Source: Aphidius gifuensis (Eukaryota; Arthropoda; Insecta; Hymenoptera; Braconidae). Taken from it: 64,000 nt of DNA. The stretch covers positions 17,118,963 through 17,182,962 of the forward strand of contig NC_057792.1 of the NCBI RefSeq assembly GCF_014905175.1, written 5' to 3'. A program made the translations under genes and the position numbers. Below the pieces are notes generated by a model that saw only the letters and a program-made list of their open reading frames with translations, searched no databases and had not been told where the DNA came from. Below, in pieces: positions 24,101-37,600 of the stretch. The number at the start of each line of letters is the position of its first letter. Position 1 is the stretch's first letter.

Positions 24101-27100
24101 AATAACAAAGAATATTTGTGTTTTTTTTTTATCATTGAATCAACATCACAAGCAGATGTATTCAAAAATAATTTCAATTGATTTCACATTGGTTTACTCT
24201 TGTCTAATAAAATCGTCATCACAAGTCACAACTCTCCCTAATTTCAAAATAACAAAATCAAACAAATTGACATATCAAAATTCAATATCATTAAAAAAAT
24301 CAATTTATAAAATAATTTGAAAAATTCGTCATAGTAAAATCCCACGTGAATTTACCAAGTTCAATAAATTGACACTATTAAATTTTAAATCTATCGAAAT
24401 TGATTCATTGATAATTCAATAGACCCACGATGGATCAACAAACAAAAAAAATATACAAATAAATAATAAATAATGAAATAATAATAATGAAAAAAAAAGT
24501 TTGTTAATATAACACATCTGTGTCAGCATGACGCTGCAATAAAAAAAAAAAGAACAACGTTTACCAATTTCCTCAATATTAGTCACAAGAAAAAAAAGCT
24601 CCTTTTATTTTTTTATTTTTTATTTTTTTGTCTATATATAAGAAAAAAAAATACTACAAAAATAGTGAGTTTAGAATTTGATTATTACAAAATTTATTGA
24701 AAAAAAAATAAGAAAATTATTAATAATAATTTTTAAAGTTATTTTGTATTGAGCTTTTTCTGTTAAAAATTAAATATAAATATATAAATACGTGTAAATA
24801 TTTGTCAACCGTCAAAAAAAATATTTAAAATAAATTTTTAATTTCAATCTTAAACTCGAAATATAAAGTAAATCTAAAATATAATCTTTTTTTATTATGT
24901 TATCAATAGTCTGGGTGTGTATAAACTTGGTGAATTTTAGGATAAGACAAACAATTTTCTAACCACTCGACCGTCTCAAACTAATTAACACAGAAATATT
25001 TTACGTGAATAGGCTGATGTTATACACTGTAGACTTGATCTAAGTATACATTTGTTAATGAAAGTCTAACATACATGAATTTACTTGCTAGATATTAATA
25101 GTAAACATACCATTAGACTGTTTTATCAATAAAAATTATTTAATTTTGCAATCGTAGACTTGTTTTTTAATTTTTATTTATGTGTATGTATTTAACAGAT
25201 AAAATGTAAATTAACTCTCATGTTCAGCTATGCTTCAACAATTTTTGAGCAAGGTTAATGTTGCAAAGGGGTTATTCAGTTTGACCACAGTCAGCAAAAT
25301 TTCAATACTAGAATATTCAATTCAGACAAAATCATGTTCATTCATTACAAAAAAGTTTTTTATTATTTTTTTTTTTTTTCACCATTGAGGGTTCTCGGTT
25401 TCTGATTTTTCCTTTTTTTTGCTTCGAGGAAATTTGGAAAAAATTGAAGGGGAATTTTCCGAGCTTATACACAACACTGGTTTGGATAAAAAAAAAAAAA
25501 AATAAGAAAATGTTATTGGGGTGCACAAGTGCGTCTAATGCTACAAAGATTGTCCACAAGAAATTCTCTGTTGAGGAGCCAGATTTTTTTGAGTATATAG
25601 GGGGAAAAAAGTTTCGTTCACATTGTTGTGAACGAAAAAATAAATATAAATGTGGGTGGATTTTTTTTTTTCTTATAAAGTGATATTTTTTTCAAGCCAG
25701 GAGAATTGTTGACTAGATTTATATAAATATTTTCATCTACTTTAATTTTTTTTTATCTTCATCGTAACTTTGTCAGTGTCTTTAGATTATTTTGATGTAT
25801 TTGGAAATTTTATTTGTATTCTTGTGTATGTATTGATTATAGAAATGTAAATTTTTAAAATGGAAAATATATATTTTATGGTTTGATGTTTTTTCATTTT
25901 CTTGAATGATATTTTTGCAAGTTGTGGGGTTTTAGTGTCGCTACGCCATGTGCATGTCTACTCAAATTTTCATTCCCCCAGTGTTATATACATTATACAA
26001 TGAAAAATATCAACCCTTTATTTTACAAACCAAGCTGACACTTTTAAATGACGCCATCTTTGTATATCGTCTTTCATCTAACCCTTCTACTTTAACAAAT
26101 TTTCTCATATTTTCTAATTTTTCATTCATAAATATTTTTAATTATTTTAAATATATTTTTCAAGATTAAAGAAAAATAATTTCCCTCTCTTTTTTTTTTT
26201 TTTTATTATAATATATTGATAATGTTTCTTTTTTTTTTTTTGACATGTCTCAACGTTAGAAAAATCTCTACAATTTACTAGACAAGTGTACCATTTTCAA
26301 GTAAAGAATAAAGTACTTTTTATCATCTCTGACAACAATACGCTATAATAAAAATATGAACGAGAAATAAAAGAAAAAAAAAACAGTAAATCGTTTGTAC
26401 GTGATGAGTAAATACAGCAAAAGTCAAATCTATTTCATGTTAAAATTTCATCTCTATATTTCGTTTATACTTATTCATTTTTTGTATTTTGTTTTAAATT
26501 TTTTTTAGTTTCATTTTATCAAGAAAACTTTGAGAAAAATCGACTTCAGAGATTTTAGGATTTTACGAAAGTAATGGAGCGCATTTCAGTTGAAAACGTG
26601 AGAAGAAAATGGGAAAAAAAAGTAAGAAAAAAAAAAAAAAGAGGAGAGAGAGTAAAGGTGATAGAGGATGAAAAGTTGACAAAACCAAAAATCTAGATTC
26701 ATGTGGGATAAGTGAGCATGTATGATAGACCTATCAAAAATGTTAAAATTATGACAATCTATATGTCATTTTTGTCTCGTAATATTTTACTGAGTGACTA
26801 CACACCCTTTAAATATTTACAATCCTTTTTACATTTCATTAATCATTATATCTTTTTGTCACAGATTTAAAGTAGACATCATAAATTTTCATACTAATGT
26901 TATTTAATATTGTCGTGTTATTATGAACCATGACTCATTTTATTATCACAATAATCATGACATTTTAATTCAACTATTTAAATTTTTATTTAGATTATAA
27001 AATTAAAAAATTATGATAATAATTTTAAATAGATTAAAATAATAAATAACAAAATTAGTAGATATAAAAAATATTGGAAAAAAAAAAATACATAAACATT

Positions 27101-30100
27101 TTAAATTATATTAAAATGAAGGGCTTGTTGGTGCAGTTGTTTTAACTTTTTTTTTTTTGGCATCTCTTGTTGCCCAACTGGCAACGTTTTTCCACTTTAG
27201 ATTAAATTCCAGAGAAAAAATAAAATATAAATGCTACATCAACAAGAGAATATATATTAAAATAAAAATAAATAAATAGAAAAAAAAAAGTTTAAAAGAA
27301 TGACATGGAAAATCAAGCCTGTTAAAAAGTAAGAAAATAAATTTCATTGAAACACACAGACATTTCATAATATTATATATTAAATGTTTCATTTTTTTGT
27401 TTTTTTTTTTTTGTTGCATATATTTGTTCATTGTCATTGAAGTTCAAGTAGCATTAACATGCATCAAAGGGGTTTTTATATAGAAAAAAAAAGGCAAAAC
27501 AAAAATAGAAAATTTTGTTACCTCTGCAGCAAAAGAAATGGCCACAGGCGATTTTACAATATGAAAATTTATTTCGCTTGTGGCTGTATGTAAAAAAAAA
27601 AATAGAGAAAAAATATGAATGAAACTATCAGCAAATATTTTTTTTTATTAAATTATTATATATATATATTTTTGTAAATTGAATTTTAAAAAATACTCTA
27701 AGAATGTTTATAAAGTTTTATTTATTTTTATTTTTTCTTGAACAAGCCACTCAAGGATTAATGCAAAACCACAGTCAGTCCATGAGAATTGTACTTTGAA
27801 ATACATATATTGTGTAACCATATAAAGTTTATACCACTTTGGCTTTTGGTTTCTTCCAAGTCAATCTTATTTACCAAAACATATATACAAAATTACAATA
27901 TTCATAAACAAACACAAAAAGTAAAAAGTTATTTCATTAAGAATTTGTCAGTTTTCTCATTTAAAATAGACAACTTTTAAACTTTATAAAACTAAATATT
28001 CACCCTTAATAAACAATCAAACTTCAAATAAATTCATTCGAGTAACAACAAAATAATTTATCAGCATAATTTGTTAACTGATATATAACTTATCATATTA
28101 AAATAATATATAGTTATAAAAACAAATAAAAAATATAATTTATATAGTTTTTATTTTTGTGTAAAAAAATAAAAAACAATTTGATGTATATTTATTAACT
28201 GCCGCAAATTACACGACAATGGCAATTAATAAAATCTTGGTAATGATGCTTGCTTGTGCACTCTTGCTATCGTAACGCCCTATGTTCATACCCTTTTCTC
28301 ATTAATCACTCAGAACAAGTGCTTTTGTTAATGCCTGTTCTCTATTTCTCGTTTGCGTTGTTATTTTGTTAATCATGTCACGTATTAACAACGTTATCTC
28401 TATTCAAAATCCATGCACAAGTCAGCAAAAAATAAATTGATAGAAATAAAAAAACAAAATTTATACAGCATGTAACAATAAGGCGTGTAATGAAGATTTT
28501 CAAATATCAACACGTCACAAATTCTAGCTAGCCAAAAAAAAATTGCTACTAGACTTTACTTTGAAATATTTATAATTTAATTATAATTGTAAAAAAAAAT
28601 TTGTGTAAAATTGATGAAAATTTTCATATCCAATCGTTCATTTAAAACAGCAAGTTTTCATTTCGATTTTACAGATAAAAATTTAATTTACTGATGAAAA
28701 ATAAAATATTCAAAACCGACAAGATAAAGTAAATTTTAATAATAAAATTTTCTAGAATATTACAAAAATGTAAATATAAATGAAAAAAAAAAAAAAAAAT
28801 GGTATGAGTTGGAAATTGCTAATCCAACCACAAGTGTTGAACATTGTTGTATATATTTTATATTTATATGTGTGAGTTTTCCAAAACACATATATGTTTA
28901 CATTTGGTCAAATGTACATGAAACGTGTAGAATAAGTACGTGTCCTGTAGGGATACAAGCTTCCAACTCACAACAATATAACCCCATGTACTAAAATAGG
29001 AAAAGCGTCAGGCGAACACAAGCTGTGTACCCACAAAACTTCATTGCTAAAAGTTTTCTATTTTTTTTCTCTCATAGAGAAAAATAAAATAAAAAAAACT
29101 TTGTATTTGACATGGTATAAAAATATCAAGAGAATAACAATATATATGATTAAGACAACAATAGATTTATAATTAAAATTAAGAGGGAAACAAAATTAAA
29201 AGGGAAAAACTTACAACATGTTATTGAAAGGAGGAAAAAAGCTCTTATAAAAATGAATTTTCGTAGACATATATATGGGATTGGTTGTCGATAAATCAGA
29301 TATATAATGTTCAAAGTAATTACCACAGTGTGCTATTAACAGTTAATAGATGTGATGTTTAAGGAACTAGAATTACAACTCAATGCAATCGTGTGAAATA
29401 GGTCACATTGAAAATATATATATAGATATATTTATGTACAAATGATATATGTATGTATTCGAAGGATATTGAAGGCAATATATACAGACATTTGTGGGTT
29501 GAATTTCGGATGGTTTGCTTTTGATTCCTGAGGGTACATGTACACCTCTTGGTGAAATCATCGTAGGAAGCAGTCTATTACGTTGTGTCGTTGGCACAAC
29601 TATAGAGTTTGAGACTGAATTAGGAGTATTTCACGGTCTTGTAACTGCATCTAGACGTGTGCCCAACGTCCGTAACGACACAGCGACACTATATGCATGG
29701 ATATTTATGGGAAATTGAGAATACAGGCTTTGTATACAAAATATGGAATGAGAATACAACGAAAATTTAAATTAGTTTATGTGATAGGTTGTACCCATAA
29801 AACAAGTATTTTTATTTTTTTTATTTAAGAATTTGAAAATAAGTAATTTTGAAAAATTTCATGAAAATATTGTTTTTAAATTGAGCTGGTTTGTTGATTT
29901 ATCTATTTTCTTGAAGTAGTTGGTCAACAGTAAATTAATTTCATGAATAGTAAATAAGCCTAGCCTTGAGAAGGGTCTTTTGACCGACAAAAAGCCCTCG
30001 GGGCACAAGAGCACATCGATCAAATATATGCATTTCTAGTAAAACAAAATTATTTGTACTTTTGGGTAATACATGTATAAACAATAATATTCTATACTGG

Positions 30101-31598
30101 ATATATCATAAACTATGATAAGAGCTTTGAGTTAATCGCCGGATGATTTCAATCGGATTGTAAAATTCAACAAAATTCTCATATCAGATTTAAACTTGAA
30201 ATGGAAATTTTATTCAAAAATTTTGGATGCTCACATTGAACTGGTTGATTTGTCATTATAGTTATAAATTCTCCTGTGAATATTTTTCTTTATTTAGCAA
30301 TAAAGTATTGATTAAAAAAAAAACCACAAAACAAACGTAAAACTAATTTTGAATTTTATTAAAACCAGCTTGAACATGTTCTGATAAGCGTTAATAATCA
30401 TGTTGCATATGTATAAAAATAAATAGAGAAAGGGAAGAGTTAACACACTGGCAAGCGATGGATTTTAGAGTATAGTGGCAAATAATTTGTACAATTTTCC
30501 GCTGTTCAAATAAATGTTTATACGTATACATGTATAACTGATATGGGTGTTACTTTGAAAGCTGGATTGTGTACTATTTTGAATGGTCACCCAAGAGTTC
30601 AAGGATGCGATACATTCAAATTTTTATACACGGAAAAAAATTTTCACGAAATTTTACTACGGTCCCACAGTATTCAAGAAACATCGGTCAACTAATACAT
30701 TTTTTACATTACATATTACGAAAAAAAACAATGTTGTGATTAAAAAATTGCAATGGACCATAGCAATATTTGAGATTTCGATTTTTTACTTTGTATAAAA
30801 TAAAAACTGCAACGTAACATGGAATCTTTACAAATTTAAATTCAAAAAATTATTATGCTTCTTTTCTAATACTACAATGTACCATAGTAATTTTCATAGG
30901 TTTTTATTTTTGCTTGAGCACAGCGTCGAACTTGCTGTGCATATTGTAGATTTTACAATAGTTATGTTAAAAAAATTCGAATGTCTCCACCTAAAAATTA
31001 CAATGCACCATAGCAATTCTTTATCTACTACTTGCCGCGATGCTCGTTGTTACCGACTGCAGTATTCAAAAGCCTATGTTAATATAGATGGCGAAATTCT
31101 ATGGTTATGCCAAAAAAATTAAATTACTGCGCGGCCGTTATTCTGCGCATTGGAAATTCAGATGATTTTAGCTTCGTCTGCCTTTGTCGATAATCGATTC
31201 TTCTATCAGACGTGCACAGACATGAAATAATTTTAACGGCAGAAATGTGTAATGTGCTTTATTCCGTCAGGTAACACTTTTATTGAAGTTATCAAGGGAT
31301 TTTAAAAATATATTTTCTTTAATTTACAATGAAATTTTAATTTTATTTAAAATATAAATGATATTCCTATAGAATACCGTAATATGATTGATAAAAAGTT
31401 AATAATACAGTTAACAATACAAAGAAAATAAAAAGTTATTAGGATGAACACTTTGATGCATATAAATTAATCGACTTAAATGATACTGAATTAGGTTTTA
31501 TTCCACACCACAAAATTATTGAGTATACATCAGTTATAACGTCAGAAATTTTAACATCTCAAGGTTTTTCTTTTATACCAAAAAGTTGGATGTAAAAA

Positions 31599-31629
<31 letters not shown>

Positions 31630-34600
31630 AATTATTCTATAATAAATTATCGTCTGAACGTTATCTGTGTATATTTATTTAATTTTTATTCTATTATAGT
31701 TACCATGTATTTACCCCATTACTAATTTACGGAGGGGCAGTGCGAATAAAACTATAACTATTGTAAAAAATTTGCTATTGCCTATTTTAATTTTATTATG
31801 TTTCAAACAGATTTTCGAGTGTACATATTTTTTTTTTTATTTTCTACATTGTCAAATTTACGATTTTTTTCATTCAGTATTAATATTCCCTTCTTTAAAA
31901 TTTAGTATTGGGTTCGTAAATTTTCATATATGGCATGTTTCAAAAGTACTACTGTATAGGGTAAAAGTCCGAATTGTCGTTAGGCGGCGCTCATCGAGAA
32001 AAATTGCTATGGCCCATATCAAATTCTAATACATTTCCCCACGTATACAGATTGCTGTATGGCCATCTTAAAAGCGGATTGTGTACTATTTTGAATGGTC
32101 AAAAAAGAAAAAATCTATCCGTGTATACAAATTTCATTTACAATAATATAATTATAAAATAAATAAAATGATAATTCTAAAGCATAACAACAACAACAAC
32201 AACAAAACTCTCGGTACAAAATTTTAACCCGAATAGTAATAAGCATAATTGCTTCAAATTTAATTGTGAATCGTGGCAAAATTATTGTAGTTTCATTTTG
32301 TAGCATATGTGTGTATGGGTTAGAGAACACAGGTGCAAAATAAGTGGAATGAGAATATCAACGAGATGTTGGAGTGAAGGGGATTTTTGACTATAGTATA
32401 ATAGGTATACAACACGCTTTTGAAATAAACTCACATCAATATACGTATTTAACCAAACCTCAACTGAGTATGTATGATTAAATTGCTGCTTGGGTTCGTC
32501 ATGTGAATCAACATTGACTCATTCGACAATAACATGGTATAAACATTGCTATTTAATTACAAATATATATCTGTGTCTACTTTAAAACATCCTCTTTCCA
32601 AAAAAATTCATATAAAATTAATTTAAAATCATTTCTGGCATGTTGAATATAGAATTGAAACATTGAATTAATTTGTTTTTTGAGTTGAGCCCATTTAGTC
32701 ATTTTTTCACGATTATAAAATAATAATTAATCTTTTGAGATTACACACAGTGTGTCCACTTGATAAAAAGTTTTTCAGCGAACACGAAAAAGACGGAGAA
32801 ACCACAATAAAAATAAAACGATTGAAATAACAGAAAATGGGGAAAAGTTTTATACAACCCTTAAGACGGTATGCTATATACAGAGTAAAAGTAAAAGTAT
32901 ATAAAAGTAAAAGGAGCCAAAAGAAATGAAGAAAAAAAAATTAAGAAAAGCCCAGGGCTTAGTAGAAAGTGATGAAACAAGATGGTATGTTTTTTTTTTC
33001 CTTTGGCGCTATTCAGTCTCTCCACGTGACGTTGTGAATTCAAGCTCTAATCGAGTTTCAATTTTTCTGCCTTGCTTTCAATTTCTTTTTCATTTTTTTT
33101 CATTTCTACGAGAGCGCAGCGTGACTTCCGGTAGCTCAGCAGGCGCACCAAATGCAAGATATCGCGTGAGGGTGTACAAAGTAGATACAGAAATTGGTGG
33201 AAAAAAAAAATAAAAAATATATGAGAATAAAGCTTGTATATATCGTTCAAGTGGAACCTCTTTTTCCCTATCAGGAAGATTCGAATCGATCGAAAGTTAC
33301 ATTGGCAGTGTCGTTGAAGATGGAGGAAAAGGCTGGTCCCAGCCTCGACGATATTGCCAATTTCGATATCGCTCTCATTTTCTACACCCCCCAATAATCG
33401 AATACTACTCCGCCTTCATCGCCCATCTCTTCACAAACACCCATATAACCCCTATTTTTTTTCTTCATCTTTATTTAGACTTCCGTGTTCAACTTTAACC
33501 TAGAATTCGTTCGTGAACGTGTTGTAAAACGATTTTTTTTCAGCGCGTAAATCTTTTTTTTCATATATCCCATCACTTCGTCATTCAACCAAGCAATAAA
33601 GACGACTATTTTTCCTGGTAGAGATCAAAGCTGTCGAACAATGAGAGGGGTGCTGAAACACAACACACATTTTTATTTGAAAATACTCGACCCGTGAAAC
33701 GTGAACGGATTTTACAAAGTGTACATTGTGCTTTATATAAATGTATATTTGGTTTATTTTCTAAGTGAATGAAAAAGAAAAAAACATAAAATCAAAATAT
33801 ATAAAAAAAAAAAAAAAAAGTATATATAAATTTTAAATCAAAATACCCAGTGAACACACTCAACGCATTCAATCGTTACTCAATGTCAGGATTTTCATCC
33901 AATGCGTCGTCGTATTTTTACGCTTTGAGATTTTCAAACACCTGTTACGATCGAAGCATGACAAGAGATATTGGTTATTTAAAAAATAAAAAATAAAATA
34001 TCTAATAAAATCAAAGAAAAGATACAAGAAATCATGATATAAATAAAAAATAAATGAAAACTTTAATTGTAAATTAAATTGATGACAAATATCACTAAAA
34101 AAAAAGATCAAAAAAAGGTCAAGAATTGTCAAACCTCTTGCGGATAACCGATGAAGGACTTCAGGAAAGATAGCCAATCTGTGTCGTAAAATCAAACTCA
34201 ATTGAATTCGTCCTTAAACTAAAATTGACCAGTGGTCATACGGTGACTTCCGTAATCGAGATTGACCTGCCACAAACCGACAACTCCAAGTGGATATATA
34301 AAGGCAACGAATGATGGGTTTACATTCAAGTGTCAAAGGGACATTTTCCTCTACATTTATAAATACACACACACAAAACATACATATATATAAATGGTGG
34401 CAATATTTGGTAAAGTAGCAAATAAACCCAATAAACCTTGCAATTCGAAGCCAAGCCAAAACTAAATTGCTAACCAATCTCCATTTCTCCCTCTAACTTC
34501 TCTCTCTTTAGCTATGAATAAAATGTTTTTTCACTCGATTACTATCTGTATATCTATTGCCATGTGTCATATATTGCATTTCACTCAGTAAAAGACAAAC

Positions 34601-37600
34601 AACACACCAATACGCAAAAGCCTTGAGGGTCAAAAGCCCAAATATATTTTCCCCTTTTCATCCACAAATCCATGTATTTACTTGGTTACTTGTAAAATTA
34701 TTTAATTTTATTTAACAAAATTATTTTATGCTTTTTACAATGATTAATTTAGAATCTGTGTGTAACATATTTATTCTCAATCCATACAAAATTTGTATGA
34801 TAATAGTTTTTGAATAATAAACATTTGCAGGATTTTATTATGATAAAATACATACGCTTATAATCATCGGAATTTCATTTAATATATATTTGTTATGGGA
34901 TTTCATAATGAAGTTTGAGTAATAATAATGATGTTTGATCAGTTATCGAATATATATGAATCAATTATACATATTTGTACATTTGTAATATGTATTTCGT
35001 TTTGAATTTATTTTACGATCAATAGGAATGATGTTGAAAATTGTTAGAAGCTGTCAAGTGAAATGGAATCGATGTTATAAGAGTGGTAAAATGATTGAAC
35101 TATCATAAGGAAGCCAGCATATACATGTGAGTATTTATAGTGCTTCATGGTAATACTCAGTGAAGTAAATTCGACACGAAAGCTTCATTTTCCAGTTTTG
35201 AGTTATGTCATATATTCTCAAATATGTCTATCTCAAAATTCAAAGTCAAATTTATACGAATGAAATATCATTATATGTATTTTGTGAAAGACATCTCATT
35301 AAATGACATGTTAGTCTGATGGATAAATCAAGTGGATTATTTTTATTCATAAATATTTAAATAAAAAATAAAAAAAAAATGATAAGCAGCCAAGTCTTGA
35401 CGTAACTTATGATTGTACTTAGACAAAAGTATTTTTTTATTGACTTTAAAAATCTCCAAGGCTTTTGCCCAGTGCCAAAAAAAACGTAAAACTTTTTGTT
35501 CAAATGAAAAAAACTATGTTGGGTAATATAAGGATAGAAATGAAAGCAATAAAAAAAATTTTGCAACGAAAATAAGAAGATCTTAGAGAACATGAAAAAA
35601 CAAAAATATACAAAAAAAAAAAAAAGAGCATTCCTTTATGGAATTGTGTAAAAGAAACACAGTGGCAGTTGAATAAAGAAGCAAACACAAAAAATAAAAA
35701 ACAGACACAGTAAGAAAAAAAGACTATACATAACTTTTGAGAATGTAAAACAAATAATAATAAAAGAAAATAAAATACAAGTATAGTGGTAATGCAAAAA
35801 AAAATGTCTCTCATCATGAAATAAAAAGACTGTAATGATAGTGATCATGATGATGAGATTGTTTTGGGCTAGTAATCAAGTTCAACTCACCAACATCCTG
35901 AGAGCCACCCCATGTGCCCAGCTGTGCTTGACGGGCCAACCTGGAAAGAGCATCCACGTAAACCCTATTTGCCGCTGCTGCGCCTGTTAAAAATATAATA
36001 CACACATAATTTAATACTTGAAAATTTATTTTTAAAAAAATATTCATGTAAATTTATTTATCAAAAAATTATTTGCATATTAAATAAATGATAGATAATA
36101 GTTATCAAAATAAAAAACTTGTTTTTTTTTTCATAAAACAAATTTACACTGTGTGTTAAAAAAATAAATAAATAATAAAAAAAATAGCCATGAAAAAAAA
36201 TAAATAAATAAGGGTCGAATTCGTCAAATGATGCGTTAAAAGAGCAAAAGATAAATTGAAGTATATAGGGATGAGAAGAAAACCCTCAAAGTCTCGTTAT
36301 ATTTATATGAGGCAGAAAAAAAAATATTGAAAATTGTTCGAACATGGTTTAGGTAAGGTTTCTATGTAGAAAATATATGTATAGACAGCTGTCTTGAGAA
36401 TAAATTGGCGTTTTGTGTTTGCACTGGTTGCCATGTTTTGCCATATTGCCCTGTGCTATTATATATCCACAAGAAGTGGATATATCTCAAAATCATAAAT
36501 ATATCGTTGTCATGGTACATGCCACTTGCTAGACAACAGACCAAACGTTTAGCTAGTAAAAATAGTACACGGTATAAAGTTTTCAAGTATAGATACAGCA
36601 TGTTATCTCAAGTATTGTGCCAAACCATTCAATTCTTGAAATAGGGGTTAAAGCTTCAACTTCACTCTCGCCTTATTCACATTTTGACATTCAGTTAACC
36701 TTTTATATTTACATATATTATTCTAGGGTTTAACGTTCATTTTATAATTCAATATTTCCCCCTTTTTAGTTATTCTTCAACATTCATTCGTCACGTTATA
36801 ACTTTGAAATAAATTAATTTTATTTAATTTAAATATTGTAATATTAATTTTCATATTAAAATTTTTTTAATTAATTTTCAATTGTTTAGTTTTTTCATGT
36901 AATAATTATTTAGATAATTAATTTTTCAGTTAAAATTATTTATAAATAAAATAAATAATTGGAGTTTGTTTTTTTTTATTTTATTTTTATAATTGGAATT
37001 CGATGAAAAATATTTTTTTTAAATGAAGTACATGATACCCATTACTACCCTCTTCAAGCCGATGCACAAAAAAAATTATAAAAAAAAACTTTGTAAATTT
37101 TTCAAGACAGACAAGTGCCACATTAAATGAAGCAACCGCCAGAATATCAATGTCTAGGATATTTTCCAACTACGACACGTTTAAAGGTTCTTTTTCATCA
37201 GCTTTATTGACAAGCGATATTTATTTTTTTTTCTCCACTTACTTTTCCTTTGATAAAAAAAAATAAAAATCAAGTAATCTATTGTTATTCGTTATTTATT
37301 TAACAATTAATAAATTTAAAAGAGACAATTGTTGATACATAAATTGTATATGAAAAAATAATAATAAAATATTGTCTATTGTTATTTATAAATTTTTTTA
37401 ATTATCATAGAGCTTTTTGGGTTCTGGTCTGTCACAGATGTTAATTGTTATTCCCACTTGGTCTTGGCAATTATATCGTTTCTGTACGCGCACTCAAGGG
37501 AATGGTTACCAACCATACAAGAACCACTTATTTTGTCACCCCTCATGACCACCTTCTTCTGTCTCAATTTACTATTTTCCCCTGTTTCTCTCATTTATTC

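Larger units (their letters stand above)
30625..32127. mobile_element. candidate DNA transposon remnant with short TIRs
   Basis: The left end TATACACGGA and the right end, read on the other strand, share 10 bp and then an A/T-rich continuation. The flanking octamers are CAAATTTT on the left and CAAATTTC on the right, a 7/8 match consistent with an 8-bp target-site duplication such as hAT and P-like elements make. Inside are three plus-oriented copies of an ACCATAGYAAT motif spaced about 125 bp (30757, 30880, 31007), one inverted copy near 32004, an ATT microsatellite, and a coding-like exon (31443-31595). No transposase was recognised, so it is either a non-autonomous element or an eroded one. 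Confidence 0.45.
20495..35890. other. 15.4 kb IRSp53 intron
   Basis: Mostly AT-rich noncoding sequence. Contents of note are a candidate DNA transposon (30625-32127), a GC-elevated patch at 29480-29720, a (CG)5 run at about 23144-23153, which is rare in such DNA, and a promoter-like CpG-bearing patch at 33000-33420. Other open frames in this stretch are A/T-run artefacts or lack an ATG. Confidence 0.6.

Noticed and set aside
27170..27187. GTTGCC-CAACT-GGCAAC mini hairpin
   Set aside because: Six base pairs only, within the range expected by chance.
33278..33295. GATTCGAATCGATCG resembling a tRNA T-loop
   Set aside because: No acceptor or anticodon stem can be formed around it.
36461..36485. 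Palindrome ATATATCCAC/GTGGATATAT with a 5-nt loop
   Set aside because: Ten paired bases of mostly A/T, with no context suggesting a function; too short for a small-RNA precursor.
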